21,159 nucleotides of DNA from IMG/VR virus record IMGVR_UViG_3300045738_000776, positions 1-21,159 of that record. The stretch is one strand, 5' to 3'. The notes below the pieces were generated by a model, which had not been told where the DNA came from, did no database searches, and was given only the letters and a program-made list of their open reading frames with translations. Positions 8,190 to 15,057 of the stretch are shown piece by piece. Numbering within the stretch: position 1 is the stretch's first letter; each line of letters begins with the position of its first letter. This stretch comes from a virus. The position numbers and the translations under genes are program-made.

Positions 8190-8369
8190 TTATGATTTTC
8201 CAACAGCGTCACGAACTCCGTACAAACCAAATGCTGCGAGTAATGTCCAAACAACTTCAGGTACTGCTTCTATAAGACCTGCTGCTTGTGCTACTCCAAC
8301 AACACCAGCGACAATTGATGTCCATACTGTCTTTGATTTCCACCAAGCTTTATCTGCTATGATTGCCAT
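8190..8369 (-). CDS. 59-aa holin-like small membrane protein
   Basis: The ATG at 8369-8367 has AAGGAG nine bases upstream and leads to a 59-residue product ending at the TAA at 8190-8192. The sequence opens with a polar/aromatic stretch, AIIADKAWWKSKTVW. Two hydrophobic segments follow, about residues 16-33 (TSIVAGVVGVAQAAGLI) and 38-52 (EVVWTLLAAFGLYG), and it ends in RDAVGKS. The KSKTVW motif before a first helix recalls small phage holin-like proteins, but length and topology are the only support for that role. It sits directly after the tail tube gene and before a terminator, an unusual place for a lysis gene. It could instead be a small tail-associated or inner-membrane ejection factor. 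That it is a real gene is much surer than the function. Confidence 0.75.
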   Translation of the reverse strand: MAIIADKAWWKSKTVWTSIVAGVVGVAQAAGLIEAVPEVVWTLLAAFGLYGVRDAVGKS

Positions 8370-8402
8370 AATTGACTCCTTTTATTATTAATAACTTCTT
8401 AT

Positions 8403-8894
8403 TTAGAATTGTAGTATCGCGTAATCGTACCTTAATGTTAATGTTACATCTGCTGGATCAGTTGTATTTGACCAGTCTAAATCATTAAAGTTAGCATTTA
8501 CAATCCAAGTCCCCTTTAATGTCCATTCTTCTACTTTATCACCAACAGGTCCCAAAACATTAATGGTTACATCTTTCTTATAAAAATCCGAATATCCATC
8601 TCTACCAGTTACACTTTCATGAGATAACCGAACCCATTCCATTACTGCTTGTGCAGCAGAAGGAACAACTGGATCATATAAAGTAATTTCTAATTCTTCC
8701 CATGCACCTTTACCTTTAACATATCGTTTAACATTGATGTGATCAAGTTCAATAGTTTCAAAAGCTATTGAAGGTCTATTCGCTGTCTTAATAAGATAAG
8801 CGGGAATACCTTCAATGTACATGATATACCGATTTTTCGTTTTCGGTTCAAACGGTGTGAACATTATCTCTGAAGGATCTAACAAGTCTGGCAT
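8403..8894 (-). CDS. Tail tube protein, T4 gp19-like
   Basis: At 163 residues it has the same length as T4 gp19. It starts MPDLLDPSEIMFTPFEPKTK. The NRYIMYIEGIPAYLIK segment (about residues 22-37), the IELDHINVKRYVKGKGAWEE strand pair (about 48-67), the YDPVVPSAAQAVMEWVR segment and the final TLTLRYDYAILQF strand fit this tube family. The subunits form hexameric rings that stack into the inner tube through which DNA passes, around the tape measure. The ATG at 8894 has GGAG upstream. It is separated from the sheath gene by a strong terminator and has its own AT-rich upstream region, so it may be transcribed separately and more strongly than its neighbours, as expected for an abundant virion protein. 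Confidence 0.92.
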   Translation of the reverse strand: MPDLLDPSEIMFTPFEPKTKNRYIMYIEGIPAYLIKTANRPSIAFETIELDHINVKRYVKGKGAWEELEITLYDPVVPSAAQAVMEWVRLSHESVTGRDGYSDFYKKDVTINVLGPVGDKVEEWTLKGTWIVNANFNDLDWSNTTDPADVTLTLRYDYAILQF

Positions 8895-8926
8895 CTTTAA
8901 TCTCCAATTTTAATTTAAAATCTCGT

Positions 8927-9028
8927 ACTTCATATATAAATATCAAAGTTTCAAAAAATCATCAATTACTTTTTCTATTTCTCTTAGAAGTTTTTTAGAA
9001 GTTTTATTATCACTTCATATATAAATAT
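8927..9028. repeat. 17-bp direct repeat pair upstream of the tube gene
   Basis: ACTTCATATATAAATAT occurs at 8927-8943 and at 9012-9028, 85 bases apart, in the 198-base gap between the sheath and tube genes. Each copy includes ATATTTAT on the minus strand and TATAAATA on the plus strand. The rest of the gap is AT-rich without a gene apart from the terminator at 9041-9068. Duplicated promoter elements are the simplest reading. Confidence 0.7.
8936..8943 (-). promoter_or_regulatory. Putative promoter motif ATATTTAT upstream of the tube gene
   Basis: ATATTTAT lies 42 bases upstream of the tube start, within GATATTTATATATG. The same octamer lies 42-60 bases upstream of three other gene starts (7071-7078, 11891-11898, 15002-15009), with a fifth copy at 9021-9028. 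The pattern is suggestive of a phage promoter, but the region is AT-rich. Confidence 0.4.
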
Positions 9029-9040
9029 ATTAGATCAACA

Positions 9041-9068
9041 AAAAACCCCTCAAAAAAGAGGGGTTTTT
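9041..9068 (-). terminator. Strong intrinsic terminator after the tail sheath gene
   Basis: AAAAACCCCTC and GAGGGGTTTTT form an 11-bp perfect stem with an A6 loop (T6 on the minus strand). The minus-strand transcript leaves the hairpin into TTTTTTGTTG. It lies 24 bases beyond the sheath stop. The structure is nearly symmetrical and would also work on the plus strand. Confidence 0.92.
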
Positions 9069-9092
9069 CATTTATTAATCTAATGATTAAAC

Positions 9093-11831
9093 TTATTCAG
9101 GAAATGTTGCTCCTGTCGGTAATACCACGAAGTCTAATACAATAAATTCAGCTGTTCTTGTTGGTTGAATAAATATCTGTCCAACCAATTGATTTCTATC
9201 AATCACGTCAGGTGGGTTATTGGAATCATCCATAACTACCTTAAATGCTGATAGACCACTATTAGCTTGTACTGATTCTAAGAACGGATTCACAATGTTC
9301 AAGAAACGATTTCTTGTTGCTGATGTGTTCTGTTCAAATACTAAGTATCTACTTGCGGAAGCAATAAACTTCTTCAATCTAATTAACAGTCTACGTACAT
9401 TCACCCTATCAAGTGCTGATGGTCTTGCTTGAAGTGTCTTTTGTCCCCAAACAACCACACCTTGTGCTGGAAATGAAGCAATTGGATTAACTCTTTCTTC
9501 ATACAAGTCATCACGTTCTGCATGAGTCAATCTTGTTTCAGCTTCTAACACCGTTGTCAATCCACCACGATTCAAACCTGCTGGTGCGAACCATTCGTGT
9601 GCTACCTTATCCGTGTAAGCTATTACACCAGGTAAAACACAAGAAGGTGGAACCCAAACTGGAAGTGATGTAGCCCTATCAACAATTTTTACCCAAGGAT
9701 AATAAGTTGCTGTATAATTAGTATCCAACGTACTTACTGCACCTGTTGAAGTTGCTATCGAATCACCTTTTTTACTTGAATCCACAATATAAAAACAATC
9801 ACCACGTGCTTCACATTTAGCAATAGCGTGATTTGTTATTTTTGAATGTACTCCATGAATAATACCAGGTGTTACCATCATATTAATATCAAACTCATCT
9901 GGATTACTTACTGCATTAATTGCTCGTTGATAAGCAAGTGTTCCATTGGTACTTGCCGTTGAACAATCAAATCCCATTACGTTTGTATTTAATATATCAA
10001 TTCCTGTATTTTTAGAAACTGCTGGATTATCTCCATCAAATCCACCTTGAAATGGAACAACGAAATTACGTTGTTTTTTATGTGAATTAGATAAGGAAAG
10101 ATATGTAGATCCATTAGCGCCGTTATCCAAAAGAGTGTCATCATGTCCGTACATATCTTCTAAACTCATAGATACCTGTGATCCAACTCCAAATGCATTA
10201 ATTGGTGCTAAATATTGTCCAGCATCTGCATTTGCGTAATCATGTCCATAACTCACATTAGAATTATATTGATCTTGAGTATTTGTTTGTGCTGTTTTAA
10301 ATGCCCATACTGGAACTGCTACAAGATTACCAGGAATTGGATTACTAATTGCTGCATGTCCCATCGGGACTACGACCTTTGGCGAACTACCATCTTGAAT
10401 ATCACTATAATCAGAAACATAAATATGTTTTGATCTATTTGGCCAATCACCATTATAGGTTAATTTACCAGCTGAACTAATTGTTACATATCTATCACCA
10501 ATTACTCTTGCAAAGAAATTAGGACTCGTTGGATCAAAATTCAAATTAGACCATTCTTCTGCAGGATTATCCCTCGTTGCGAAATTATCATCAAATCCAG
10601 TTTGAAGTACTCGTAAACTAAATGAACCATAATCACTACCAGCAATTGAACCTGCTGGTTGAACCATAGAAATTTCAATTTTATACTTATCATTTACATC
10701 CGCACCATGCGAACGAGTATTAACTTTAAATAGACTATATCTACTTCCATTAATCAATTGTGATTGTATAGATGGTGTAGAAGCATTAGCATAATCTGTA
10801 GCCAAACTTAAACTACCACTTGACAATGAAGATGATACAGCTGCAGAGTTACTTAGGGTATAACCCTGGCTACTCTGTGCATGTTTAAAGTTCTTATACA
10901 AATATGCCGCTACAGTATTCTGTCCGGATTTTTGTATTTGAGCTTCTGGACTAAATACACTTTCAATATAATCTCCACTTCCTGTATCAAATGAAATTGC
11001 ATAAGTACGTGAAGTTAGGTTCTTTACTCCCCAATCACTACCACTTAAAATAAGTGTTGATGCACCCCAAGTACCTGTAATTGTACAACCACTCAAATCT
11101 GCTGTTCCAGCTGAACCACCACGAGATGGTGCTAATACTGCGAGTATTTTTGCATCAACATCAGCTAATCCAGAAGTAATACCAGGACCTATAGTTACAT
11201 TTGTAGCTGCTTCTGTTGCTGCTAAATTATATGTAGTTGCTACTGCTGTATCTGCAGATACTAATGCAACAGTCGGGCTAAAAGATCCTGAAAATCCAGT
11301 AACACTACCAGCAAGAATTGCTATAGCTTCAACTGTTTCTAATATATTTGTATTATTAGCTAAATAAAGTACTGCTGCATTGCCTGAAAACGCTACCCCA
11401 TCAGTTCCCACTCCACTCGTAAAAGTTATTACCTGTGGTGTTGCTCCATCACCGAAAGTAATTGAAATTGTTTCAGTATTCGATGGAACTGCTCCAACTG
11501 TTATTTCTAGAGAAGCTACTCTAGCTGCTGGATCCTGTGTAATATTTACAAAATCTGCTGTATAGCCACCAAGTCCAAGAATACGAACAATTGTTACTGT
11601 TCCGGCACTTCTTAAATATTGTTCTACTGCGTACGGTGTGTAATATCGAGTATCCGTAGATCCAAACACTTCTTCGAAATCAGCAAAATTTCTAACAATT
11701 GAAGGAACAAATGCAGGACCTTTTACAGTTGGTCCAATAATTGCTGCTCCTATTTCTGAAATTCCCTGAGGAAGAAATGAAAGGTCACGTTCTCTCGTAA
11801 ATACACCCGGGCTTACGATTCTTTCTGCCAT
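9093..11831 (-). CDS. Tail sheath protein, T4 gp18-like, with long insertion
   Basis: The protein has 912 residues against about 660 in T4 gp18. The N-terminus (VSPGVFTRERDLSF, then GAAIIGPTVKGPAFVP) is the typical sheath start. The C-terminal segment (about residues 730-912) is the conserved sheath core: LNRGGLTTVLEAE, WGQKTLQARPSALDRVNVRR, RYLVFEQN and the final FIVLDFVVLPTG strand. Residues about 100-450 are Ser/Thr/Gly/Ala-rich and look like extra beta domains that would face outward on the contracted or extended sheath, which is inference. Sheath subunits surround the tube and contract to drive it into the cell. The ATG at 11831 has AGGAG upstream in an AT-rich 106-base leader. The gene is closed by the strong terminator at 9041-9068. 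Confidence 0.95.
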   Translation of the reverse strand: MAERIVSPGVFTRERDLSFLPQGISEIGAAIIGPTVKGPAFVPSIVRNFADFEEVFGSTDTRYYTPYAVEQYLRSAGTVTIVRILGLGGYTADFVNITQDPAARVASLEITVGAVPSNTETISITFGDGATPQVITFTSGVGTDGVAFSGNAAVLYLANNTNILETVEAIAILAGSVTGFSGSFSPTVALVSADTAVATTYNLAATEAATNVTIGPGITSGLADVDAKILAVLAPSRGGSAGTADLSGCTITGTWGASTLILSGSDWGVKNLTSRTYAISFDTGSGDYIESVFSPEAQIQKSGQNTVAAYLYKNFKHAQSSQGYTLSNSAAVSSSLSSGSLSLATDYANASTPSIQSQLINGSRYSLFKVNTRSHGADVNDKYKIEISMVQPAGSIAGSDYGSFSLRVLQTGFDDNFATRDNPAEEWSNLNFDPTSPNFFARVIGDRYVTISSAGKLTYNGDWPNRSKHIYVSDYSDIQDGSSPKVVVPMGHAAISNPIPGNLVAVPVWAFKTAQTNTQDQYNSNVSYGHDYANADAGQYLAPINAFGVGSQVSMSLEDMYGHDDTLLDNGANGSTYLSLSNSHKKQRNFVVPFQGGFDGDNPAVSKNTGIDILNTNVMGFDCSTASTNGTLAYQRAINAVSNPDEFDINMMVTPGIIHGVHSKITNHAIAKCEARGDCFYIVDSSKKGDSIATSTGAVSTLDTNYTATYYPWVKIVDRATSLPVWVPPSCVLPGVIAYTDKVAHEWFAPAGLNRGGLTTVLEAETRLTHAERDDLYEERVNPIASFPAQGVVVWGQKTLQARPSALDRVNVRRLLIRLKKFIASASRYLVFEQNTSATRNRFLNIVNPFLESVQANSGLSAFKVVMDDSNNPPDVIDRNQLVGQIFIQPTRTAEFIVLDFVVLPTGATFPE

Positions 11832-11890
11832 TATTTTTCTCCTATTATATATTAAAGAATTATTTTAAATATGAAATTTATATATCATCT

Positions 11891-11898
11891 ATAAATAT
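11891..11898 (-). promoter_or_regulatory. Putative promoter motif ATATTTAT upstream of the sheath gene
   Basis: The octamer lies 60 bases upstream of the sheath ATG in the 106-base gap 11832-11937. A second AT-rich element, TATAAATT on the minus strand at 11882-11875, one mismatch from the T4 late core TATAAATA, lies 44 bases upstream of the same start. Either could be the late promoter of the sheath gene. Confidence 0.4.
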
Positions 11899-11937
11899 AT
11901 TCTAAATTTCTGAAACGATAATTTTTGACAGAATTTT

Positions 11938-12246
11938 TTAAGCTTTTTCGGGTTTTTCTGGTTTTTCTGTAGTTTCAGTAGGTGTAAATACCCCTGTAGT
12001 TGGATCAAGTGATCCTGGACCATATTTTTTATTTAATTCTTCAACTAACTTACGTTCTGTTTCTTGAACTTCACTATAGTCACTTTCTATTTTTGCTTCT
12101 GCATCATCTATAGCATCAAGTTGCTGTTGAACCAATAATCTTTGGACTCTTACTTGACCAAATTGAAGTTGTTTCTGTTGATATGAGTTTTGTAAATCTT
12201 TTAACGATTTTAACTCATCTTCACTAAATTTAGTTTCTTCAGCCAT
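11938..12246 (-). CDS. 102-aa coiled-coil protein with Pro/Glu/Lys tail, probably virion-associated
   Basis: Residues 1-75 are a charged helical segment with Leu/Ile heptads (LKSLKDLQNSYQQKQLQFGQ, then VQETERKLVEELNKKYG), which should form a coiled coil. A GPGSLDPTTGVFTP turn follows, then a TEKPEKPEKA tail. The short linker plus proline-rich tail is a layout I recall from small proteins in tail regions of marine T4-like phages, but I cannot name a function. The ATG at 12246 follows AAGGAG by about nine bases. It lies between the S74 chaperone and the sheath gene and probably shares a transcript with one of them. It could be a fibre-attachment or sheath-associated protein, which is inference only. 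Confidence 0.78.
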   Translation of the reverse strand: MAEETKFSEDELKSLKDLQNSYQQKQLQFGQVRVQRLLVQQQLDAIDDAEAKIESDYSEVQETERKLVEELNKKYGPGSLDPTTGVFTPTETTEKPEKPEKA

Positions 12247-12306
12247 AACTTATTTCTCCTTGTTGTTTAATATAACCGATATACTATATATATCAAATTA
12301 ATTGTG

Positions 12307-12708
12307 TTAATTCACTTTTTTCTTTATTTTTTCTACTTCTTCTTTTAATTCTTTAACTGATTCTATTAATAGTGGAATGATTCGTTTATAATCAACTCCT
12401 AAATAACCATTTTTTCTCTCTTGGACCACCTCTGGTAAAACTTTTTGAACTTCCTGTGCTATAACTCCAACATCGTGTCCTCTTTCTCGTGCCCAGCCAG
12501 GTGCTTTTTCATTCCAATCAAATTCTACACCACGAATACCATCTATTTTATCTAATGAACCTTTTATAACTTCTATATTATCTTTAAGTCTTATATCAGA
12601 TGTATAATATGCTACAACATCACCAGCAGCAACTACGTCTCCACTAGCAGAAACGTGTTTAAAAGAGGGACTACTTCCTGATACTACTACCTTTTTCCAA
12701 TTTGGCAT
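12307..12708 (-). CDS. Free-standing peptidase S74 intramolecular chaperone with fibre-type N-terminus
   Basis: Of 133 residues, about 36-133 are an S74 (endosialidase-type chaperone) domain: SDIRLKDNI with Ser37 and Lys42 in the spacing of the self-cleavage site, FDWNEKAP, GHDVGVIAQEVQKVLPEVV, DYKRIIPLLIESVKELKEEV, and a C-terminal coiled coil. In known phage fibres this domain sits at the C-terminus, drives trimer folding and then cuts itself off before the serine. Here almost nothing precedes it: residues 1-30 are a WKKVVVSGSS...SASG segment that matches the N-terminus of the 649-aa protein (WRKVIVSGSS...SASG). So the protein is an N-terminal anchor joined straight to a chaperone. It may act in trans on neighbouring fibre proteins, or be the collapsed remnant of a longer fibre. 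The ATG at 12708 has AGGAG upstream. Confidence 0.92.
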   Translation of the reverse strand: MPNWKKVVVSGSSPSFKHVSASGDVVAAGDVVAYYTSDIRLKDNIEVIKGSLDKIDGIRGVEFDWNEKAPGWARERGHDVGVIAQEVQKVLPEVVQERKNGYLGVDYKRIIPLLIESVKELKEEVEKIKKKVN

Positions 12709-12790
12709 TTAATTTATCTCCTAATCGCGGTTGGCTACTTCCTTTGAAGTCCACTTCCCATCATCTGCCAAAAAGATGGGCCAACATTAG
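12709..12790 (-). other. 82-base gap with a 21-codon open remnant
   Basis: One minus-strand frame reads a protein-like stretch, WPIFLADDGKWTSKEVANRD, then TAG, directly ahead of the ribosome site of the S74 gene. An in-frame TAA precedes it and no ATG begins it, and it is not in frame with the 66-aa gene. It may be a decayed fragment of a structural gene or a coincidence. The gap otherwise carries only the AGGAG of the next gene. Confidence 0.35.
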
Positions 12791-12991
12791 TTATTTTTCT
12801 AAATGTTCCTTGATTAACTTATATTCTTCTCTCAATTTTTTAGTTACTTGTAATACCTTTGGAACATCTTCTATTTTATGTCCTGCGTCTGCTACTATTT
12901 TTAATAAAAATTCTAATTCAGGGATAGTCAATGGATGAACATATGCTTTTCCCTCTACAATTTTAACACGGCCTTTAACATTAATCGCCAT
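12791..12991 (-). CDS. 66-aa small helical protein, function unknown
   Basis: A short N-terminal strand pair (INVKGRVKIVEGKAYVHPL) is followed by two or three charged amphipathic helices (IPELEFLLKIVADAG, VPKVLQVTKKLREEYKLIKE). The start at 12991 has AGAGG about eight bases upstream and lies 18 bases past the stop of the 649-aa fibre gene, so the two are probably co-transcribed. No known domain is recognised. Similar small helical proteins sit among phage fibre genes as assembly or attachment factors, but nothing here proves that. Confidence 0.7.
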   Translation of the reverse strand: MAINVKGRVKIVEGKAYVHPLTIPELEFLLKIVADAGHKIEDVPKVLQVTKKLREEYKLIKEHLEK

Positions 12992-13009
12992 TTTATAACC
13001 TCTTAATTA

Positions 13010-14959
13010 TTATGCATAAATCCAAATTTCACTATCATTTGTATCTACATAAATTGATCCGACTCCACTACCATAAGTAGGAGCACTTTGTGAATCACCA
13101 TCTCCAGTTCCCAATTCTACCGTTCCTACATATGCGTCTGGTACAATATCTGTAGCTGCTACTGCTAAATTATTATCAAGTACCCATCTACTTGTTCCAG
13201 TATCATATCCTAATGCAAATCCTGCTCCATCGGCTTGTTTACTTACTATAATACCACCATCTGTAGCTCCTGTTGAACCACTTGCAAATACTGCAAATTT
13301 ATCTTCAACAGCTAAATTAGTTGTAGAAATTATAGTTTGATCTCCATTTACAGTTAAATCACCACTAATTGTTAAATTTGATGATATTGTTGCTACTCCT
13401 GTAATATCAACACCCGTTGCAGTTACACTTAATCTTTCTGTATCATTAACCTTAGTATTTACTTCATTAGAAGTTGAAAAATCAACATATTCTTGACTTG
13501 CTGCTGAACCAACTTTAAGTGCTGTATTATATACAGAAGTTATAGCTGTTTGTCCTGGTGTTATTGCAACATCATTAGCATTAGCTGTAATACCATTACC
13601 ACCAATTACATTCAATACTCCACTTGTGGCAGTCGTTCCTGCTCCTGCCAATCCAGTTGCCACATTATCATTCACCATACTATCTTCAACTGAATTTGCT
13701 TGAATGGTTGCGGCTGCTGTAACATTACCACTTCCATCAAAGTTACCAGATGACCATACAACATCACCAGTCATAGCAATTGTTCTTGCTGATGCTAAAG
13801 CAGTTGCTGTAGATGCATTTCCTGTTACTTCACCTGTAAGTGGTCCTGCGAATGCGTCTGAAGTAACTGTTCCATCAAAGAAAGCATCTTTAAATTCTTT
13901 GGACGATGTTCCAAGGTCAATACCAGAACCGACAGTTGAATAAAGTGCAGAAGCATCTAAAGTTAATTCTGTAGTATTATTTATCTTAAAATCAATCTCA
14001 TTTGCCGTTCCAAAATCAATAGCTGTCTCAGAATCTTCACCGAGTATAAGGTCGGTGGCATAAATTGATGTAATAGTTGTTTGTGCTGCTGTTACCATCA
14101 TATCATCAGCGTTTGCAGTTATACCATTACCACCAATTACATTCAATACTCCACTTGTGGCAGTCGTTCCTGCTCCTGCCAATCCTGTGGCTACACCATC
14201 GGATAGATGAGCGTCGTCAACCGAATCAGCGGCCAACTCATCACTATTAACTGCGTTATCTGCTAAATGTTCATTATCTATAGAACCTGCCGCATAGTGT
14301 TCTGAATTAACTTCGTTATCACCAATCATTGCGTTAACAACTTCACCAGTACCGATAGATATTGTTACATTACCTGTGGCTCCACTTACATCTATACCAC
14401 TTCCTGCTACTGCTGTTGCTACATAATTTCCTGTTGTTTCAGTTCCAAGAATAACACCACCATCTTTTATTATTACAACACCACTCGATACTGAAAAGTT
14501 ATCTGAATTAAATGAAGCAACACCTTTGTTTGAAGTACTTGCTTCTTCACCTGTAATTGTAATTGTAGTACCACTTGCTGAAGTATCTATACCTTCTCCA
14601 CCAGCAATAGTTAAAGTTTCGCTATCTAAATCTATATCAATTGTACCACTATCAGTCGTGGCGTCAAAATCTTGTGCTGTAACTTGTGCGTCTACATAAG
14701 TTTTAACTGCTCCTTGTGTAGCAAGTAAAGTCGCACTAGAACCTAATGAACCGTTGTCTATACCTGTTACAGTTGCCCCTGTAGTTAATACTAAACTATC
14801 TATATTTCCAGTACCATCTATATATAAATCTTTCCATTCTAATGTAGATGAACCTAAATCAGATCCATTATCGGCTTTTGGAACAATTGCCCCACTTGCT
14901 GATATTTCGTTCAGTACCGCGGAACTCCCCGATACTATGACTTTTCTCCACTGTGCCAT
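13010..14959 (-). CDS. 649-aa fibre-like virion protein
   Basis: The protein is rich in Thr, Ser, Gly, Ala and Asp with no lysine-rich helices, as in beta-structured fibres. Residues 1-24 are an anchor-like WRKVIVSGSS...SASG segment shared with the S74 protein. Residues about 28-50 hold the PKADNGSDLG...EWKDLY module. Two copies of a GLAGAGTTATSGVLNVIGG block lie at about 259-280 and 436-457. A stretch near 465-511 is closely related to the fibre protein at the right edge. The C-terminal 80 residues (LGYDTGTSRW, SIYVDTNDSEIWIYA) resemble the terminal domains of fibres that normally precede a chaperone. It is followed by the 66-aa and S74 genes, which may serve its assembly. The ATG at 14959 has GGGAG upstream. 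The precise role (tail fibre, collar or whisker) cannot be decided here. Confidence 0.85.
   Translation of the reverse strand: MAQWRKVIVSGSSAVLNEISASGAIVPKADNGSDLGSSTLEWKDLYIDGTGNIDSLVLTTGATVTGIDNGSLGSSATLLATQGAVKTYVDAQVTAQDFDATTDSGTIDIDLDSETLTIAGGEGIDTSASGTTITITGEEASTSNKGVASFNSDNFSVSSGVVIIKDGGVILGTETTGNYVATAVAGSGIDVSGATGNVTISIGTGEVVNAMIGDNEVNSEHYAAGSIDNEHLADNAVNSDELAADSVDDAHLSDGVATGLAGAGTTATSGVLNVIGGNGITANADDMMVTAAQTTITSIYATDLILGEDSETAIDFGTANEIDFKINNTTELTLDASALYSTVGSGIDLGTSSKEFKDAFFDGTVTSDAFAGPLTGEVTGNASTATALASARTIAMTGDVVWSSGNFDGSGNVTAAATIQANSVEDSMVNDNVATGLAGAGTTATSGVLNVIGGNGITANANDVAITPGQTAITSVYNTALKVGSAASQEYVDFSTSNEVNTKVNDTERLSVTATGVDITGVATISSNLTISGDLTVNGDQTIISTTNLAVEDKFAVFASGSTGATDGGIIVSKQADGAGFALGYDTGTSRWVLDNNLAVAATDIVPDAYVGTVELGTGDGDSQSAPTYGSGVGSIYVDTNDSEIWIYA
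13426..13564 (-). repeat. 139-bp paralogous block shared with 20913-21051
   Basis: These bases align without gaps to 20913-21051 and differ at only a small share of positions. They encode the segment ITSVYN...ALKVG...EYVDFST of the 649-aa protein. The block shows that the two fibre genes share a recently duplicated or recombined module. Confidence 0.85.
13591..13654 (-). repeat. 64-bp exact repeat within the 649-aa gene, second copy in gene order
   Basis: Identical to 14122-14185. It encodes the repeated GLAGAGTTATSGVLNVIGG block. Confidence 0.9.
14122..14185 (-). repeat. 64-bp exact repeat within the 649-aa gene, first copy in gene order
   Basis: Identical to 13591-13654. Exact identity over synonymous sites, 531 bases (177 codons) apart, points to recent duplication or gene conversion. 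Confidence 0.9.
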
Positions 14960-14978
14960 TTTTATTCTCCCTTATTAA

Positions 14979-14996
14979 ATAAACTATGTAGTTTAT
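14979..14996 (-). promoter_or_regulatory. Inverted repeat ATAAACTA/TAGTTTAT in the leader of the 649-aa gene
   Basis: A perfect 8-bp inverted repeat with a 2-base centre lies 20 bases upstream of the start codon and just ahead of the GGGAG ribosome site. Five bases further upstream is the ATATTTAT motif. It could be a 5' stem-loop in the mRNA, although the two-base centre would cost the innermost pairs, or a site for a dimeric regulator. Confidence 0.45.
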
Positions 14997-15001
14997 CGTT
15001 A

Positions 15002-15009
15002 ATAAATAT
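15002..15009 (-). promoter_or_regulatory. Putative promoter motif ATATTTAT upstream of the 649-aa gene
   Basis: The octamer lies 43 bases upstream of the ATG at 14959, inside the 98-base gap 14960-15057, which contains no gene. The same octamer precedes the tube, sheath and 77-aa genes at 42-60 bases. Confidence 0.4.
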
Positions 15010-15057
15010 AAACATTATAAATTATTCCACTTTTCTTTTACTTAATTGTTAATTTTA

